A DNA stretch of 64,000 nucleotides. It comes from Luteolibacter ambystomatis. Its GTDB lineage: Bacteria; Verrucomicrobiota; Verrucomicrobiia; Verrucomicrobiales; Akkermansiaceae. The stretch spans positions 1-64,000 of the forward strand of contig NZ_CP073100.1 of assembly GCF_018137965.1 (NCBI RefSeq). The letters run 5' to 3'. Positions 37,753-45,779 of the stretch are shown here, piece after piece (position 1 is the stretch's first letter; the number at the start of each line of letters is the position of its first letter). The notes beneath the pieces are model-generated. The model searched no databases. It saw only the letters and a program-made list of their open reading frames with translations, and was not told where the DNA came from. The translations under genes were made by a program, and so were the position numbers.

Positions 37753-39105
37753 TCAACCGATTTCCTCGCGGATGGCGGCGGCGAACTTGCTCACCCACAG
37801 GCGGGCGCTTTCGATCTCACGGTGCTCCACCAGCACGCGGATTTTTTTCTCGGTGCCGGAGTAGCGGATGAGATGGCGGCCGTCCGCGCCGAACTCCTTG
37901 GTCGCCTGCTTCATCAGCTTGGTGAGCTTTGGCAGGTTCTCGATCGGAGGTTTGTCCGTCACGGGAATGTTCGCGAGCTGGTTCGGATACTCCTGCATGA
38001 TCGAGGCGAGGGTCGCCAGCGTGGCGTTTTTCTCGCGCATCATGCGCAGCACCTGGAGCGCGCTGAGGATACCGTCTCCAGTGGTCGCGTGTTCGGAGAA
38101 AATGAGGTGACCGGAATTTTCACCGCCGAAAGTGTAGCCACCCTTGCGCATCGCCTCGATGACGTGGCGGTCACCCACGGCGGTGGTCTCGACCTTGATG
38201 CCCTGCTTTCGCATGGCTTCGTGGAGGCCGAGGTTGCTCATGGTGGTGCAGACCAGCGTGTCGTGCTTGAGGCGGCCCTGCTCCTTCATCGCGATGGCGG
38301 AAAGGGCGAGAATGCGGTCCCCGCTGACGACCTGGCCGTTGGAGTCGGTGAAGATCACGCGGTCGGCGTCGCCATCGAAGGAAATGCCAAGGTCTGCTCC
38401 ATGGCGGCGGACCAGTTCACCGGCGTTCTCCGGATGCAGCGCGCCGCAGCCGTCGTTGATGTTGGTGCCGTCCGGGCTGATGCCCGCGGTGACGACTTCC
38501 GCACCGAGTTCCTTGAAAATGAGCGGTGCGATGAAATAGGCGGCACCGTGGCCGCAATCGACCACCACCTTCAACCCGTGCAGCGAGATATTGTCCGCAG
38601 TGTGCTTGGCGAACTCGATGTAGCGGCCGCGGGCGTCCTCAATGCGGTGGGCCTTGCCGATCTGGCGGGGAGGAAGGGGAGCGCCTTCCGGCTCCTCGCC
38701 GAGGATGTGGCGTTCGACGATGGCTTCCAACTCGTCCGAGAGCTTGTAGCCATCCGGGCCGAAGATCTTGATCCCGTTGTCCTCATACGGATTGTGCGAG
38801 GCGGTGATCATGATGCCGGCGGCAGCCCCCATGGACTTGGTGAGGTGGGCCACACCGGGGGTCGGCATCGGACCGACCATGAAGACGTCCATGCCCATCG
38901 AAACCAGACCGCTGGTCATGGCGGTTTCGAGCATGTAGCCGGAGATGCGGGTGTCCTTGCCCAGCAGCACGCGGTTCCGGTTCGGACCGGAGGACCGCAG
39001 CACGCGGGCGACCGCCTTGCCGACGCGGAGGGCGACTTCAGCGGTGATCGGAAATTCGTTTACACGGCCACGGATGCCGTCGGTTCCAAACAGTCGGGTA
39101 CTCAT
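37753..39105 (-). CDS. glmM: Phosphoglucosamine mutase
   Basis: Interconverts glucosamine-6-phosphate and glucosamine-1-phosphate. The 450 residues show the family motifs: LFGTDGIRGRVNEFPI at the N-terminus, GIMITASHNPYEDNGIKIFG with the phosphorylated serine, the magnesium loop FDGDADRV, the sugar-binding GGENSGHLI and RYSGTEKKIRVLVE. First gene of the glmM / GlmU-like / glmS set on the minus strand. Confidence 0.97.
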   Translation of the reverse strand: MSTRLFGTDGIRGRVNEFPITAEVALRVGKAVARVLRSSGPNRNRVLLGKDTRISGYMLETAMTSGLVSMGMDVFMVGPMPTPGVAHLTKSMGAAAGIMITASHNPYEDNGIKIFGPDGYKLSDELEAIVERHILGEEPEGAPLPPRQIGKAHRIEDARGRYIEFAKHTADNISLHGLKVVVDCGHGAAYFIAPLIFKELGAEVVTAGISPDGTNINDGCGALHPENAGELVRRHGADLGISFDGDADRVIFTDSNGQVVSGDRILALSAIAMKEQGRLKHDTLVCTTMSNLGLHEAMRKQGIKVETTAVGDRHVIEAMRKGGYTFGGENSGHLIFSEHATTGDGILSALQVLRMMREKNATLATLASIMQEYPNQLANIPVTDKPPIENLPKLTKLMKQATKEFGADGRHLIRYSGTEKKIRVLVEHREIESARLWVSKFAAAIREEIG

Positions 39106-39314
39106 GAATATAGGTAGTCAGCTTCTGACAAAGAAACGGTCGGGGATAGGAAAAACGCGTTACGTTCTTCGCATTTTTACCCGATGAGCGGCGCTGTGGG
39201 CCGCGTCATCTTCTCTCTCCCCGGCTCAAGGCCGCACCTACGGAACGAGGCGGTTGTGACCCCGGTGCCGGAAAAACACAAGCACAAGTCCGCCCGGTGG
39301 ACGGAGGCGTTGGC

Positions 39315-40115
39315 TCATTCCAAGACAGCGCGTTGGATGCGGCCCGGGGATTTCTTCAGGAACTGGCGGGCGAGAGCCTCGAATTGCTCGGAAAGGTCCG
39401 TGAGATGGATGGCGAGCTTGCCATCCTTGTCCGTGGGTGCGAGCAGGTTGAGGCGTGTGAGTTCCTTCTTCAGGTGTTCCGCGCAGGTGGTGGCGGAGTC
39501 CACCAGCCGCACGTCTTCCGGCAGCAGTTGCTTCAGCACCGGAATGAGCAGCGGGTAGTGCGTGCAGGCCAGCATCAGGGTATCGATGCCCTTGTCGACC
39601 AGCGGCTGGAGATAGGCCTCCAGCACCATGCGGGTGGCGGGGTGGTCGATCCAGTTTTCCTCGATGAAAGGAACCAGCAGCGGGGTCGCCTGTCCGTGGA
39701 TGATCAGACCGGTGCGGCGCTGGGCCAGCGCATGCTGGTAGGCGTGCGAACGGATCGTGCCCTGGGTGGCGATGATGCCCACGCGCTGGGTGGACGGATC
39801 CGAAAGCGCGGCCTCCACGCCCGGCTCGATCACGCCGATGATCGGCGTGCGGTACTGGGCCAGCAGGTTGGGAAGGGCGTGGGCGGTGGCGGTATTGCAC
39901 GCGACCACGATGGCCTTGACCTCCTTGTGCAGCAGGAAGCGCACATCCTCATCGGCGAACTGGCGGATCGTCTGCGGACTCTTCGATCCGTAAGGCAGGC
40001 GGGCGGTGTCGCCGAGATAGATGATCTCCTCGTGAGGAAGGAGTTGCTGGACGGCGCGGACGACGGTGAGGCCGCCGACGCCGGAATCGAAAATACCGAG
40101 AGGTGCGCTGGACAC
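39315..40115 (-). CDS. murI: Glutamate racemase
   Basis: Makes D-glutamate for peptidoglycan. The 266 residues contain both catalytic cysteines in conserved settings, VVACNTATAHALPNL and LACTHYPLLIPVL, and the substrate loops IFDSGVGGLTV and YLGDTARLPYGSKS. It lies upstream of glmM with a 209-base gap, so envelope-precursor genes are clustered but murI probably has its own promoter. Confidence 0.96.
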   Translation of the reverse strand: MSSAPLGIFDSGVGGLTVVRAVQQLLPHEEIIYLGDTARLPYGSKSPQTIRQFADEDVRFLLHKEVKAIVVACNTATAHALPNLLAQYRTPIIGVIEPGVEAALSDPSTQRVGIIATQGTIRSHAYQHALAQRRTGLIIHGQATPLLVPFIEENWIDHPATRMVLEAYLQPLVDKGIDTLMLACTHYPLLIPVLKQLLPEDVRLVDSATTCAEHLKKELTRLNLLAPTDKDGKLAIHLTDLSEQFEALARQFLKKSPGRIQRAVLE

Positions 40116-40149
40116 GCGGCGAAAATGGCAGGAGCCGGAAAAGACGCAA

Positions 40150-40803
40150 TTACTTCGCGGGCTCGGACGGTGCCGGAGTGGTGGGTTCCGCTGGGGTCGC
40201 CGGGGCTGGTTCCGCAGGAGCCGCAGGCGTTTCGCCGGATGCAGGAGCTGGCTCGGAACCGGCGGGGGTTTTCTTGGCGGGCTTTTTGCCGGTGAGTTCG
40301 CTCAACAGGGAGTGCCCGGTTTCCTTCTGGTGGCGGATGGCGAGGCCGATGCTGAAAGCGGCGGCTGCCAGGACGAGGAAAATCAAAAGCATGGCCGTGC
40401 CGGAGCGTCCTGCCACGGGGGCCTCCGCCATGGTGCTGCGGCGGCGAACCGGCTGCTCGGCCGGGAGCGGTTCGATCGGGGATTGCGCGCCGAGTTCCGC
40501 CTGCTCGTCCTCACTGAGTTGGAAATCGAAGGCCACATCGCCAAGGATGACGGTTGTGCCGGACCAGAGAGGGATCGTCATGCGGCGCTGGCCGTCCAGC
40601 TTGGTGCCGTTGGTGGAGCCCAGATCTCGGATTTCATAGCCGTTGTCCGTGCGAACCATTTCCGCGTGCTTCGACGAAACGGAGCTGTCGCTGATGACGA
40701 TATCGTTGTCGCTGCCCCGGCCGAGGGTGACCTTCCGGCGGTCGAGCTGGAAGCGGTAGGGCTGCGGAGTGGTGTCCGGGACGGTGATGGTGACGCGAGG
40801 CAT
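40150..40803 (-). CDS. FHA-domain membrane protein with Pro/Ala-rich tail
   Basis: A 217-residue protein. The FHA domain (about 22-95) has the phosphothreonine-binding residues: LGRGSDNDIVISDSSVSSKHAEM and IRDLGSTNGT. A single membrane helix follows at about 136-156 (TAMLLIFLVLAAAAFSIGLAI). After it comes a low-complexity tail of Pro-Ala-Glu repeats (about 175-217), presumably outside the cytoplasm. It probably reads phosphorylation by Ser/Thr kinases at the membrane; no kinase gene is in the window. Confidence 0.85.
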   Translation of the reverse strand: MPRVTITVPDTTPQPYRFQLDRRKVTLGRGSDNDIVISDSSVSSKHAEMVRTDNGYEIRDLGSTNGTKLDGQRRMTIPLWSGTTVILGDVAFDFQLSEDEQAELGAQSPIEPLPAEQPVRRRSTMAEAPVAGRSGTAMLLIFLVLAAAAFSIGLAIRHQKETGHSLLSELTGKKPAKKTPAGSEPAPASGETPAAPAEPAPATPAEPTTPAPSEPAK

Positions 40804-40895
40804 AAGGCCAAAACGAGGGTTTCTTGGCGTTTCTAGCGTGGAATTCCGTAGGGATGCACGGAAATTTCAGGTAATTTCCCAACGTAGGGAGGGTG

Positions 40896-41663
40896 ATGAA
40901 ATTGATTTTGCCCGTCCTGACCGCCGTGCTGCTGGCTCTGCCATGCCGCGCCGGAGAGGGGCCGAAGCCACTCCGGGTGGTCAGTTGGAACCTTCACCAC
41001 GGAGAGGGAAGCGATGGAAAGCAGGATTTGGCCCGGATCGCCGCGGTGATCCAATCCCAGGAGCCGGATGTGGTGATCCTGCAGGAGGTGGATAACAAAT
41101 GCCAGCGCAGCGGGCAGGTGGATCAGGCGGCGGAACTGGCCCGGCTGACCCAGCTTCAATACGTTTTCGGCAAGGCGATGGACTACGATGGCGGTGAATA
41201 CGGCCAGGCGATCCTGTCCCGCTTTCCGCTGTCGGATCTCAAGGTCCACCGGCTGCCCGGTGATGGAGAACCACGGATCGCGATTTCCGCCCAAGCGGAG
41301 AGCCATTTCGGCCCGATCACCATTGCGGGGCTGCATCTCGACTACGGCGACCCCGCCCGGCAACTGGCTCAGGCTCAGGTGGCATCGGCCGCTCTGCTGG
41401 GTGTTTCGAACCTGCCGCTGGTGCTGGCGGGGGACTTCAATGCCACTCCGGACTCGAAGACCCTCGAGGTTTTTTCCCAAGCCCCGTGGGTGGTGGTGCC
41501 GAAATCCGGACCCGCTGCGACCGAACCGGCTGCAAAGCCGGAGAAGGAGATCGATTTCACCGTGGTGCGTGGTTTGCGGGCCGTGAAGCCCACCGTGGTG
41601 GTCGCAGAGGCGGTGGCATCCGACCACCGGCCGATCGTGACGGTGTTCTCAAAGCCCGAGTGA
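40896..41663 (+). CDS. Secreted endonuclease/exonuclease/phosphatase-fold protein
   Basis: A 255-residue protein with signal peptide (cleavage after PCRA, about residue 19). The start at ATG 40896 follows GGGAGGG; a GTG at 40893 is adjacent. EEP-fold motifs: VVSWNLHHGEG, PDVVILQEVD with the metal-binding Glu, LVLAGDFNATPDS, and SDHRPI with the catalytic His. Substrate could be DNA, a phosphoinositide or another phosphodiester; the fold alone does not tell. Confidence 0.85.
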   Translation: MKLILPVLTAVLLALPCRAGEGPKPLRVVSWNLHHGEGSDGKQDLARIAAVIQSQEPDVVILQEVDNKCQRSGQVDQAAELARLTQLQYVFGKAMDYDGGEYGQAILSRFPLSDLKVHRLPGDGEPRIAISAQAESHFGPITIAGLHLDYGDPARQLAQAQVASAALLGVSNLPLVLAGDFNATPDSKTLEVFSQAPWVVVPKSGPAATEPAAKPEKEIDFTVVRGLRAVKPTVVVAEAVASDHRPIVTVFSKPE

Positions 41664-41714
41664 TCCGGGTTTCCATTTGCCAAGCGGTCCCACCTTTGCT
41701 CCATTCCAAACGTT

Positions 41715-42035
41715 ATGGCCAATCCGACCAACGTTCTCGCCAGCGGCATCGAAATCACGGGTTCGATCCGGTTCTCCAATGACATGATCATCGACGGCAA
41801 AATCGAGGGTGAGATCACCTCCGACAAGGGCCGCGTGACCATCGGCGAAAACGCCCTCGTCAAAGGCGACGTGACCGCCGGAGAGGTGAAGGTCTATGGC
41901 AAGGTGGAAGGCAAGATCACCTCCCAGCGCTGCGAACTGAAGGACAAGTCCCGCATCAACGGTGACATCAAGTCCAAGGTCTTCACCATGGAAGAAGGGG
42001 CCCAGCTTTCCGGCCGCACCGAGATCGGCGGCTGA
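41715..42035 (+). CDS. Bactofilin
   Basis: A 106-residue polymer-forming cytoskeletal protein. The whole length is a right-handed beta-helix pattern: IEITGSIRFSNDMIIDGKIEGEI, ALVKGDVTAGEVKVYGKVEGKI, SRINGDIKSKVFTMEEGAQLSGRTEIG. Bactofilins form filaments that localise cell-wall enzymes. The N-terminal tail is short. It is followed by a hairpin terminator. Confidence 0.92.
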   Translation: MANPTNVLASGIEITGSIRFSNDMIIDGKIEGEITSDKGRVTIGENALVKGDVTAGEVKVYGKVEGKITSQRCELKDKSRINGDIKSKVFTMEEGAQLSGRTEIGG

Positions 42036-42062
42036 TATTCTCCATAACGAACAGCTTTTGAG

Positions 42063-42090
42063 AAAGGCGGACCGTGCGGTCCGCCTTTTT
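42063..42090 (+). terminator. Terminator of the bactofilin gene
   Basis: AAAGGCGGACC (42063-42073) pairs with GGTCCGCCTTT (42078-42088), with a 4-base loop and a T-run. Confidence 0.88.
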
Positions 42091-42133
42091 CATGACTGGA
42101 TCACCGAATTTCCGACCGGTCGGAAAGATAGGT

Positions 42134-42337
42134 TCAGGAAGCTTTCCGTGATGCCTGCGACGGCAAGGTTCGTAAAAACCGATAATCGGATGGGACGAAT
42201 TGGCCGGACCGCATCATAAAGCGCTCGGTTTCCACGGCGATGTTTTCGGCAGACGTCTCCATTCCCTCCGAAACCATCCAAGTTTCAAGGTCATCATACC
42301 AAGCATCGCTACCTGGAATATGGTCAGAGCGGAACAT
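42134..42337 (-). CDS. Small hypothetical protein, partner of the HNHP protein
   Basis: A 67-residue product starting at ATG 42337 with a good ribosome binding site (AGGGAAG five bases before). A longer start at 42376 is possible but lies deep inside the upstream gene. It overlaps the 3' end of the HNHP-motif gene by 14 bases, so the pair is translationally coupled. The sequence is acidic in the middle (DAWYDDLETWMVSEGME), basic at the end (LPSQASRKAS). No family recognised. Confidence 0.55.
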   Translation of the reverse strand: MFRSDHIPGSDAWYDDLETWMVSEGMETSAENIAVETERFMMRSGQFVPSDYRFLRTLPSQASRKAS

Positions 42338-43013
42338 TTGCTTCCCTATGGTAGAGAATGAGCTCCCTTCGCGCAAGCTCCATCAGGGCGGCGTGCAATC
42401 GACGGGAAGCAAGAATTTCAGGAGTGACTGGTTCTTTCTGTGAGCGGAGCCACTCCTGACCTGCGACATAAGAGAGTGGGTCGAGCAATCTCCAGCCGTT
42501 GACAATATCCCCTGCCACTGCGCCGGTGAATCGAACCGAATAAGTGAACTCCGGTGAACAGACCCGGATTTCGAGGGCATGATGGAGGACTCCGGTGACG
42601 AGATCCCTCAAGCTCGGGGGAGTGGAGAGCGGATGATTGTGGGTGGCGATATTACCCTGCAGTTTTCGGGCATCCACGGGCACGTGTTCGGGTGTGCCAC
42701 TTTTTCTGAACACCTCCAAACCGAACGGAGTGAAGATCCGGGCGTGCTCTCTGGCTGCAAAGCGGATTTCGTTTTCGGCTGTGAGGACGGTATTCCTGCC
42801 TTCGTCGGACATTCCCTCCAAGGGGATGAATCCCCCTCCCGAGTTACCGATATCCTCGATATCCGTGAGGAAAGTTCGAAGCAGTCGCTCAGAGATGTCC
42901 GTGGGATATCCGCCCGGCCCGGTCAACTCGGGCTGGTTGAAGTGAATCACGCCCGCGTCGATGGGCGCGGTATTGGTGGTCTTGGCGGGATTGTGAGTAT
43001 CTTGGTTTTCCAT
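42324..43013 (-). CDS. Hypothetical protein with HNHP (JAB-like) motif
   Basis: A 229-residue protein with an N-terminal Asn/Thr-rich stretch and a central region NIATHNHPLSTPPSLRDL (about 123-140). The His-x-His-Pro plus Pro-Ser-x-x-Asp arrangement is that of JAB/MPN-type metal sites, and similar HNHP motifs occur in C-terminal domains of phage head-morphogenesis proteins. The upstream Glu ligand may lie in TAENEIRF. Local sequence is less GC-rich than its neighbours, suggesting transfer. It is coupled with the small gene 42134-42337. Function unknown; it could be a peptidase or a degenerate phage/toxin-type module. Confidence 0.55.
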   Translation of the reverse strand: MENQDTHNPAKTTNTAPIDAGVIHFNQPELTGPGGYPTDISERLLRTFLTDIEDIGNSGGGFIPLEGMSDEGRNTVLTAENEIRFAAREHARIFTPFGLEVFRKSGTPEHVPVDARKLQGNIATHNHPLSTPPSLRDLVTGVLHHALEIRVCSPEFTYSVRFTGAVAGDIVNGWRLLDPLSYVAGQEWLRSQKEPVTPEILASRRLHAALMELARRELILYHREANVPL

Positions 43014-43056
43014 ACCTCACACGCGCGGTGTCAAATCAACGGAGGAGAGAGTGGAG

Positions 43057-44607
43057 TCAGGCTCCTAGAATCCGGTGCTGCGCCGCAGCATCCAGCGGAG
43101 TGCAGAGGCGATAGCCTTCGCCGCGCGGCGGCAGGGTGGCGGTGAATTGGTCACGCGCTTCGTCGGTTTCGAAATCGAGTCCGATCAGGGCACGGCCGAT
43201 GCGTTCGCCGGACTGGCGGTAGTTGAAGTAAAAGAAGCTCGCGCGGCCGCGGATGATCTTGTCGAGGAAGTCGTGGAGCGCGCCGCGGCGTTCGTAGAAG
43301 TCGAGGCGCAGGAACAACGGGCTGGTGAGCAGTTCCTCGCGCAGCGGGATGGCGCGGAAGTTCACATCCACGGCACCGGCCAGATCTTTCCATTCGTAGC
43401 CACCCACCGCGAGTCGTTCGGGCAGGGCGGCGAGCTGGGAATCATCATCCGAGGTGACCGTGAACACCGGCCAGGCCTCGGTGGCGTGGTACTTGCCGTA
43501 TTGGAAATCGGTGATGTTGAGCCCCTCGAAGCAGCCATCGAGCAAGGCCAGCATGGTGCCGGGACGCTCCGGGATGCGGACGCGCAGGGTGCGGCTGGCG
43601 GTAGCGGACGCACCTTCCGATTGGGCGATCAGCCCGAGTTGGAGGAAGTCGATGTTCGCGCCGGTGACGACGACCAGCACACGCTTTCCGGCCAGGGCCT
43701 CGCGGTTCTTCAGCACCGCGGCAAGACCCATCGCGCCGGATGGTTCGGAGACACAGCGGAGGGTTTCCCATAGCACGCGGATGGCGCGGCTGACCTCGGT
43801 GTTGCTGACGGTTTCGACTCGGGCGAGCGTGTCGCGGCAGACTTCGAATGGCAGCGATCCCGCTTTCCGCACCGCGGTGCCATCGCAGAAAATATCGACC
43901 TTCTCCAAGGTCACCGGCTCACCGGCTTCCAGTGCGGCCTTCATCGAGGCCTGGCCTTCGCCTTCCACGCCGACGAGTTCGGTATCCGGCCACAGCATCT
44001 GGAACCAGCACGCCGCCCCGGCGGCCATGCCGCCCCCGCCGATTTGGAGATAGGCGGCATCGAAAGGGCCGTGTCCGGAAAGCACGACCTCGTCCGCGAG
44101 CGTGGCCTGACCTGCCATCACCTGGACGTCATCATACGCATGCAGATAGACCGCGCCGGTGGTGCGCTCATCCTCGCGGGCGGCGGTCACGGCTTCATCG
44201 TAGCTGTCGCCGACGAGGCGGATCTCCACGCGGTCGCCGCCATGGAGTTTCACCGCCTGCTGCTTCACGCGCGGAGTGGAGCGGGGCATGTAGATACGGG
44301 CGTCGATACCGAGCTGCTTCGCGGCGAGCGCGACTCCTTGGGCGTGGTTGCCAGCGGAAGCGGTGACCACACCGCGGGTGGCTTCCTCGGGCGTGAGCAC
44401 GGCCATGCGGTTGCAGGCACCGCGCCACTTGTAGGCTTTGATCGGGGAAAGGTCCTCACGCTTCACCCAGATCTCCGGACCGGGGCCGGGACCGGGCAGG
44501 ATCAGACGCTCAAGGGGGGTGGGCTGCCCGAACCGGTACACCCGCTCGCGGGCGAACAGGGTTTCCTGCCGCAGGCGGCGGTCGAGGGGCAGCGCGTCAC
44601 GTTCCAT
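43057..44607 (-). CDS. ilvA: Threonine dehydratase (biosynthetic, two-part regulatory domain)
   Basis: PLP enzyme that deaminates threonine to 2-oxobutyrate, the first step to isoleucine. The 516 residues match the long, feedback-regulated form. PLP lysine is in SPIKAYKWRGA (about residue 59), the phosphate-binding loop is GGGGMAAG and the Asn loop is ASAGNHAQG. The C-terminal roughly 180 residues hold two ACT-like domains (RIPERPGTMLALLDG and LRLDFYERRGALHDFL). ilvN and ilvB are also in the window, about 18 kb away. Confidence 0.93.
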   Translation of the reverse strand: MERDALPLDRRLRQETLFARERVYRFGQPTPLERLILPGPGPGPEIWVKREDLSPIKAYKWRGACNRMAVLTPEEATRGVVTASAGNHAQGVALAAKQLGIDARIYMPRSTPRVKQQAVKLHGGDRVEIRLVGDSYDEAVTAAREDERTTGAVYLHAYDDVQVMAGQATLADEVVLSGHGPFDAAYLQIGGGGMAAGAACWFQMLWPDTELVGVEGEGQASMKAALEAGEPVTLEKVDIFCDGTAVRKAGSLPFEVCRDTLARVETVSNTEVSRAIRVLWETLRCVSEPSGAMGLAAVLKNREALAGKRVLVVVTGANIDFLQLGLIAQSEGASATASRTLRVRIPERPGTMLALLDGCFEGLNITDFQYGKYHATEAWPVFTVTSDDDSQLAALPERLAVGGYEWKDLAGAVDVNFRAIPLREELLTSPLFLRLDFYERRGALHDFLDKIIRGRASFFYFNYRQSGERIGRALIGLDFETDEARDQFTATLPPRGEGYRLCTPLDAAAQHRILGA

Positions 44608-44681
44608 GCCCTTGGTTTCGGGCAGGGGGGCGGAGCGTGCAAGGCTGTATCCTCATCTCTTGGCTTCTCATCCCAAGCGAT

Positions 44682-45779
44682 TCAGCGCTTGAAGAGTTGA
44701 AGGTTCGCGTTCGAGCCGCGGACCTGGTAGCCGGAGCCGAAGGGCACCTGCGGTACCGGACCGGCGGCGGCATAGGCGGCCTTTAGATCGGACTGGGCGT
44801 GCTTGGCAAAGAGTTCGATCGGCGTGTCGTAGCTGCCGAAGAGCTTCGTTTCCCAGCCGTTGTAGAAGCGGAAGGGAATGCCGGAATCGTCCTGAACCAC
44901 CGCGCGGCTGTTACTCAGCACGAAATTGCGGATGCCGGAGAAGCCATCGTCATGCATCAGATACGAGGCTGCCTTGAAGTAGGCGACAGAACCGCCGTAG
45001 GACGAGAGCCACGAGCGGTAGCCGCCGCTGAAGCCACGGTTCGAGAGATCGCCCGCCACGTAGATGACGCGCTTCGAGCCGGCACCGGGGAGCCGGAAAT
45101 CGATCTGCACGCCGGAGTTTCCGCCCGCTGAGATGGCCTGGATATTCTGCACCGTGCCGTTCATCAGACCGATGGTGGAGAGCAGGATCGGCGTCACGCC
45201 CTGGAGCGGGCCATTGGCCAGATCGCTGCGCATGTCCTTTGTGATGAAGTAGCCGACCTTGAGCTGGGTATCGACCGAGCGGGAAAGCTGCGAGAGCGCG
45301 CCGAACACCGCGCCGGGATCCTGACCCTCCAGCATGGGCAGCGTGCCCGCCGGTTCCAGCCCGAGCAGGACGTAGGTGGAGGTGTGCGGGAACATGCCGA
45401 TGGCGTGCAGCAGGTCCGGACCGCCGAAGGGATAGAGCAGGGTGTTGGGCGAGCCGATGGTCGGCGCGAGGTTCGCATCGGACCACATGCTCTGCTTGTA
45501 AGTACGACGCGAGGCGTAGTAACGCCAGCGGTAGCGCATGTCGTCCGAGTAGGACTTGTAGTTCGCCGTCATCTGCATCTGGGCGAGGGCGGCACCGTGT
45601 TGCACCGGCTTGCCGGACAGGAAGAGGGCGACGTCATTGGCATCGCCGGTGCCGGAAACCGGGGCGAACACCGGTGGCGGATCATTGGCGGCCGGATCAC
45701 CGGGTGTGGTGGTTTTGACCGGTGCGGGCGAGCAGCCGGAAAGAGCCAGCGCGAACAGCAACAAGGAGGCGCGTTTCAT
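44682..45779 (-). CDS. Lipoprotein of unknown function
   Basis: A 365-residue protein with a lipoprotein signal (MKRASLLLFALALSGC, lipobox LSGC). The frame is open far upstream through the permease gene, but that is out-of-frame sequence; the ATG at 45779 overlaps the permease stop by four bases (ATGA). The body is Gly/Ser/Tyr-rich with no motif I know; VGYFITKDMRSD and GSKRVIYVAGDLSNRG hint at an alpha/beta or beta-sandwich fold. The coupling suggests it works with the amino acid permease, perhaps as an accessory or unrelated envelope protein. Confidence 0.6.
   Translation of the reverse strand: MKRASLLLFALALSGCSPAPVKTTTPGDPAANDPPPVFAPVSGTGDANDVALFLSGKPVQHGAALAQMQMTANYKSYSDDMRYRWRYYASRRTYKQSMWSDANLAPTIGSPNTLLYPFGGPDLLHAIGMFPHTSTYVLLGLEPAGTLPMLEGQDPGAVFGALSQLSRSVDTQLKVGYFITKDMRSDLANGPLQGVTPILLSTIGLMNGTVQNIQAISAGGNSGVQIDFRLPGAGSKRVIYVAGDLSNRGFSGGYRSWLSSYGGSVAYFKAASYLMHDDGFSGIRNFVLSNSRAVVQDDSGIPFRFYNGWETKLFGSYDTPIELFAKHAQSDLKAAYAAAGPVPQVPFGSGYQVRGSNANLQLFKR

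Noticed and set aside
37657..39117. Long plus-strand frame opposite glmM and the GlmU-like gene
   Set aside because: Antisense shadow; it spans two real genes on the other strand.
39106..39314. Possible small gene between glmM and murI
   Set aside because: A short frame exists, but it has no ribosome binding site or protein-like composition.
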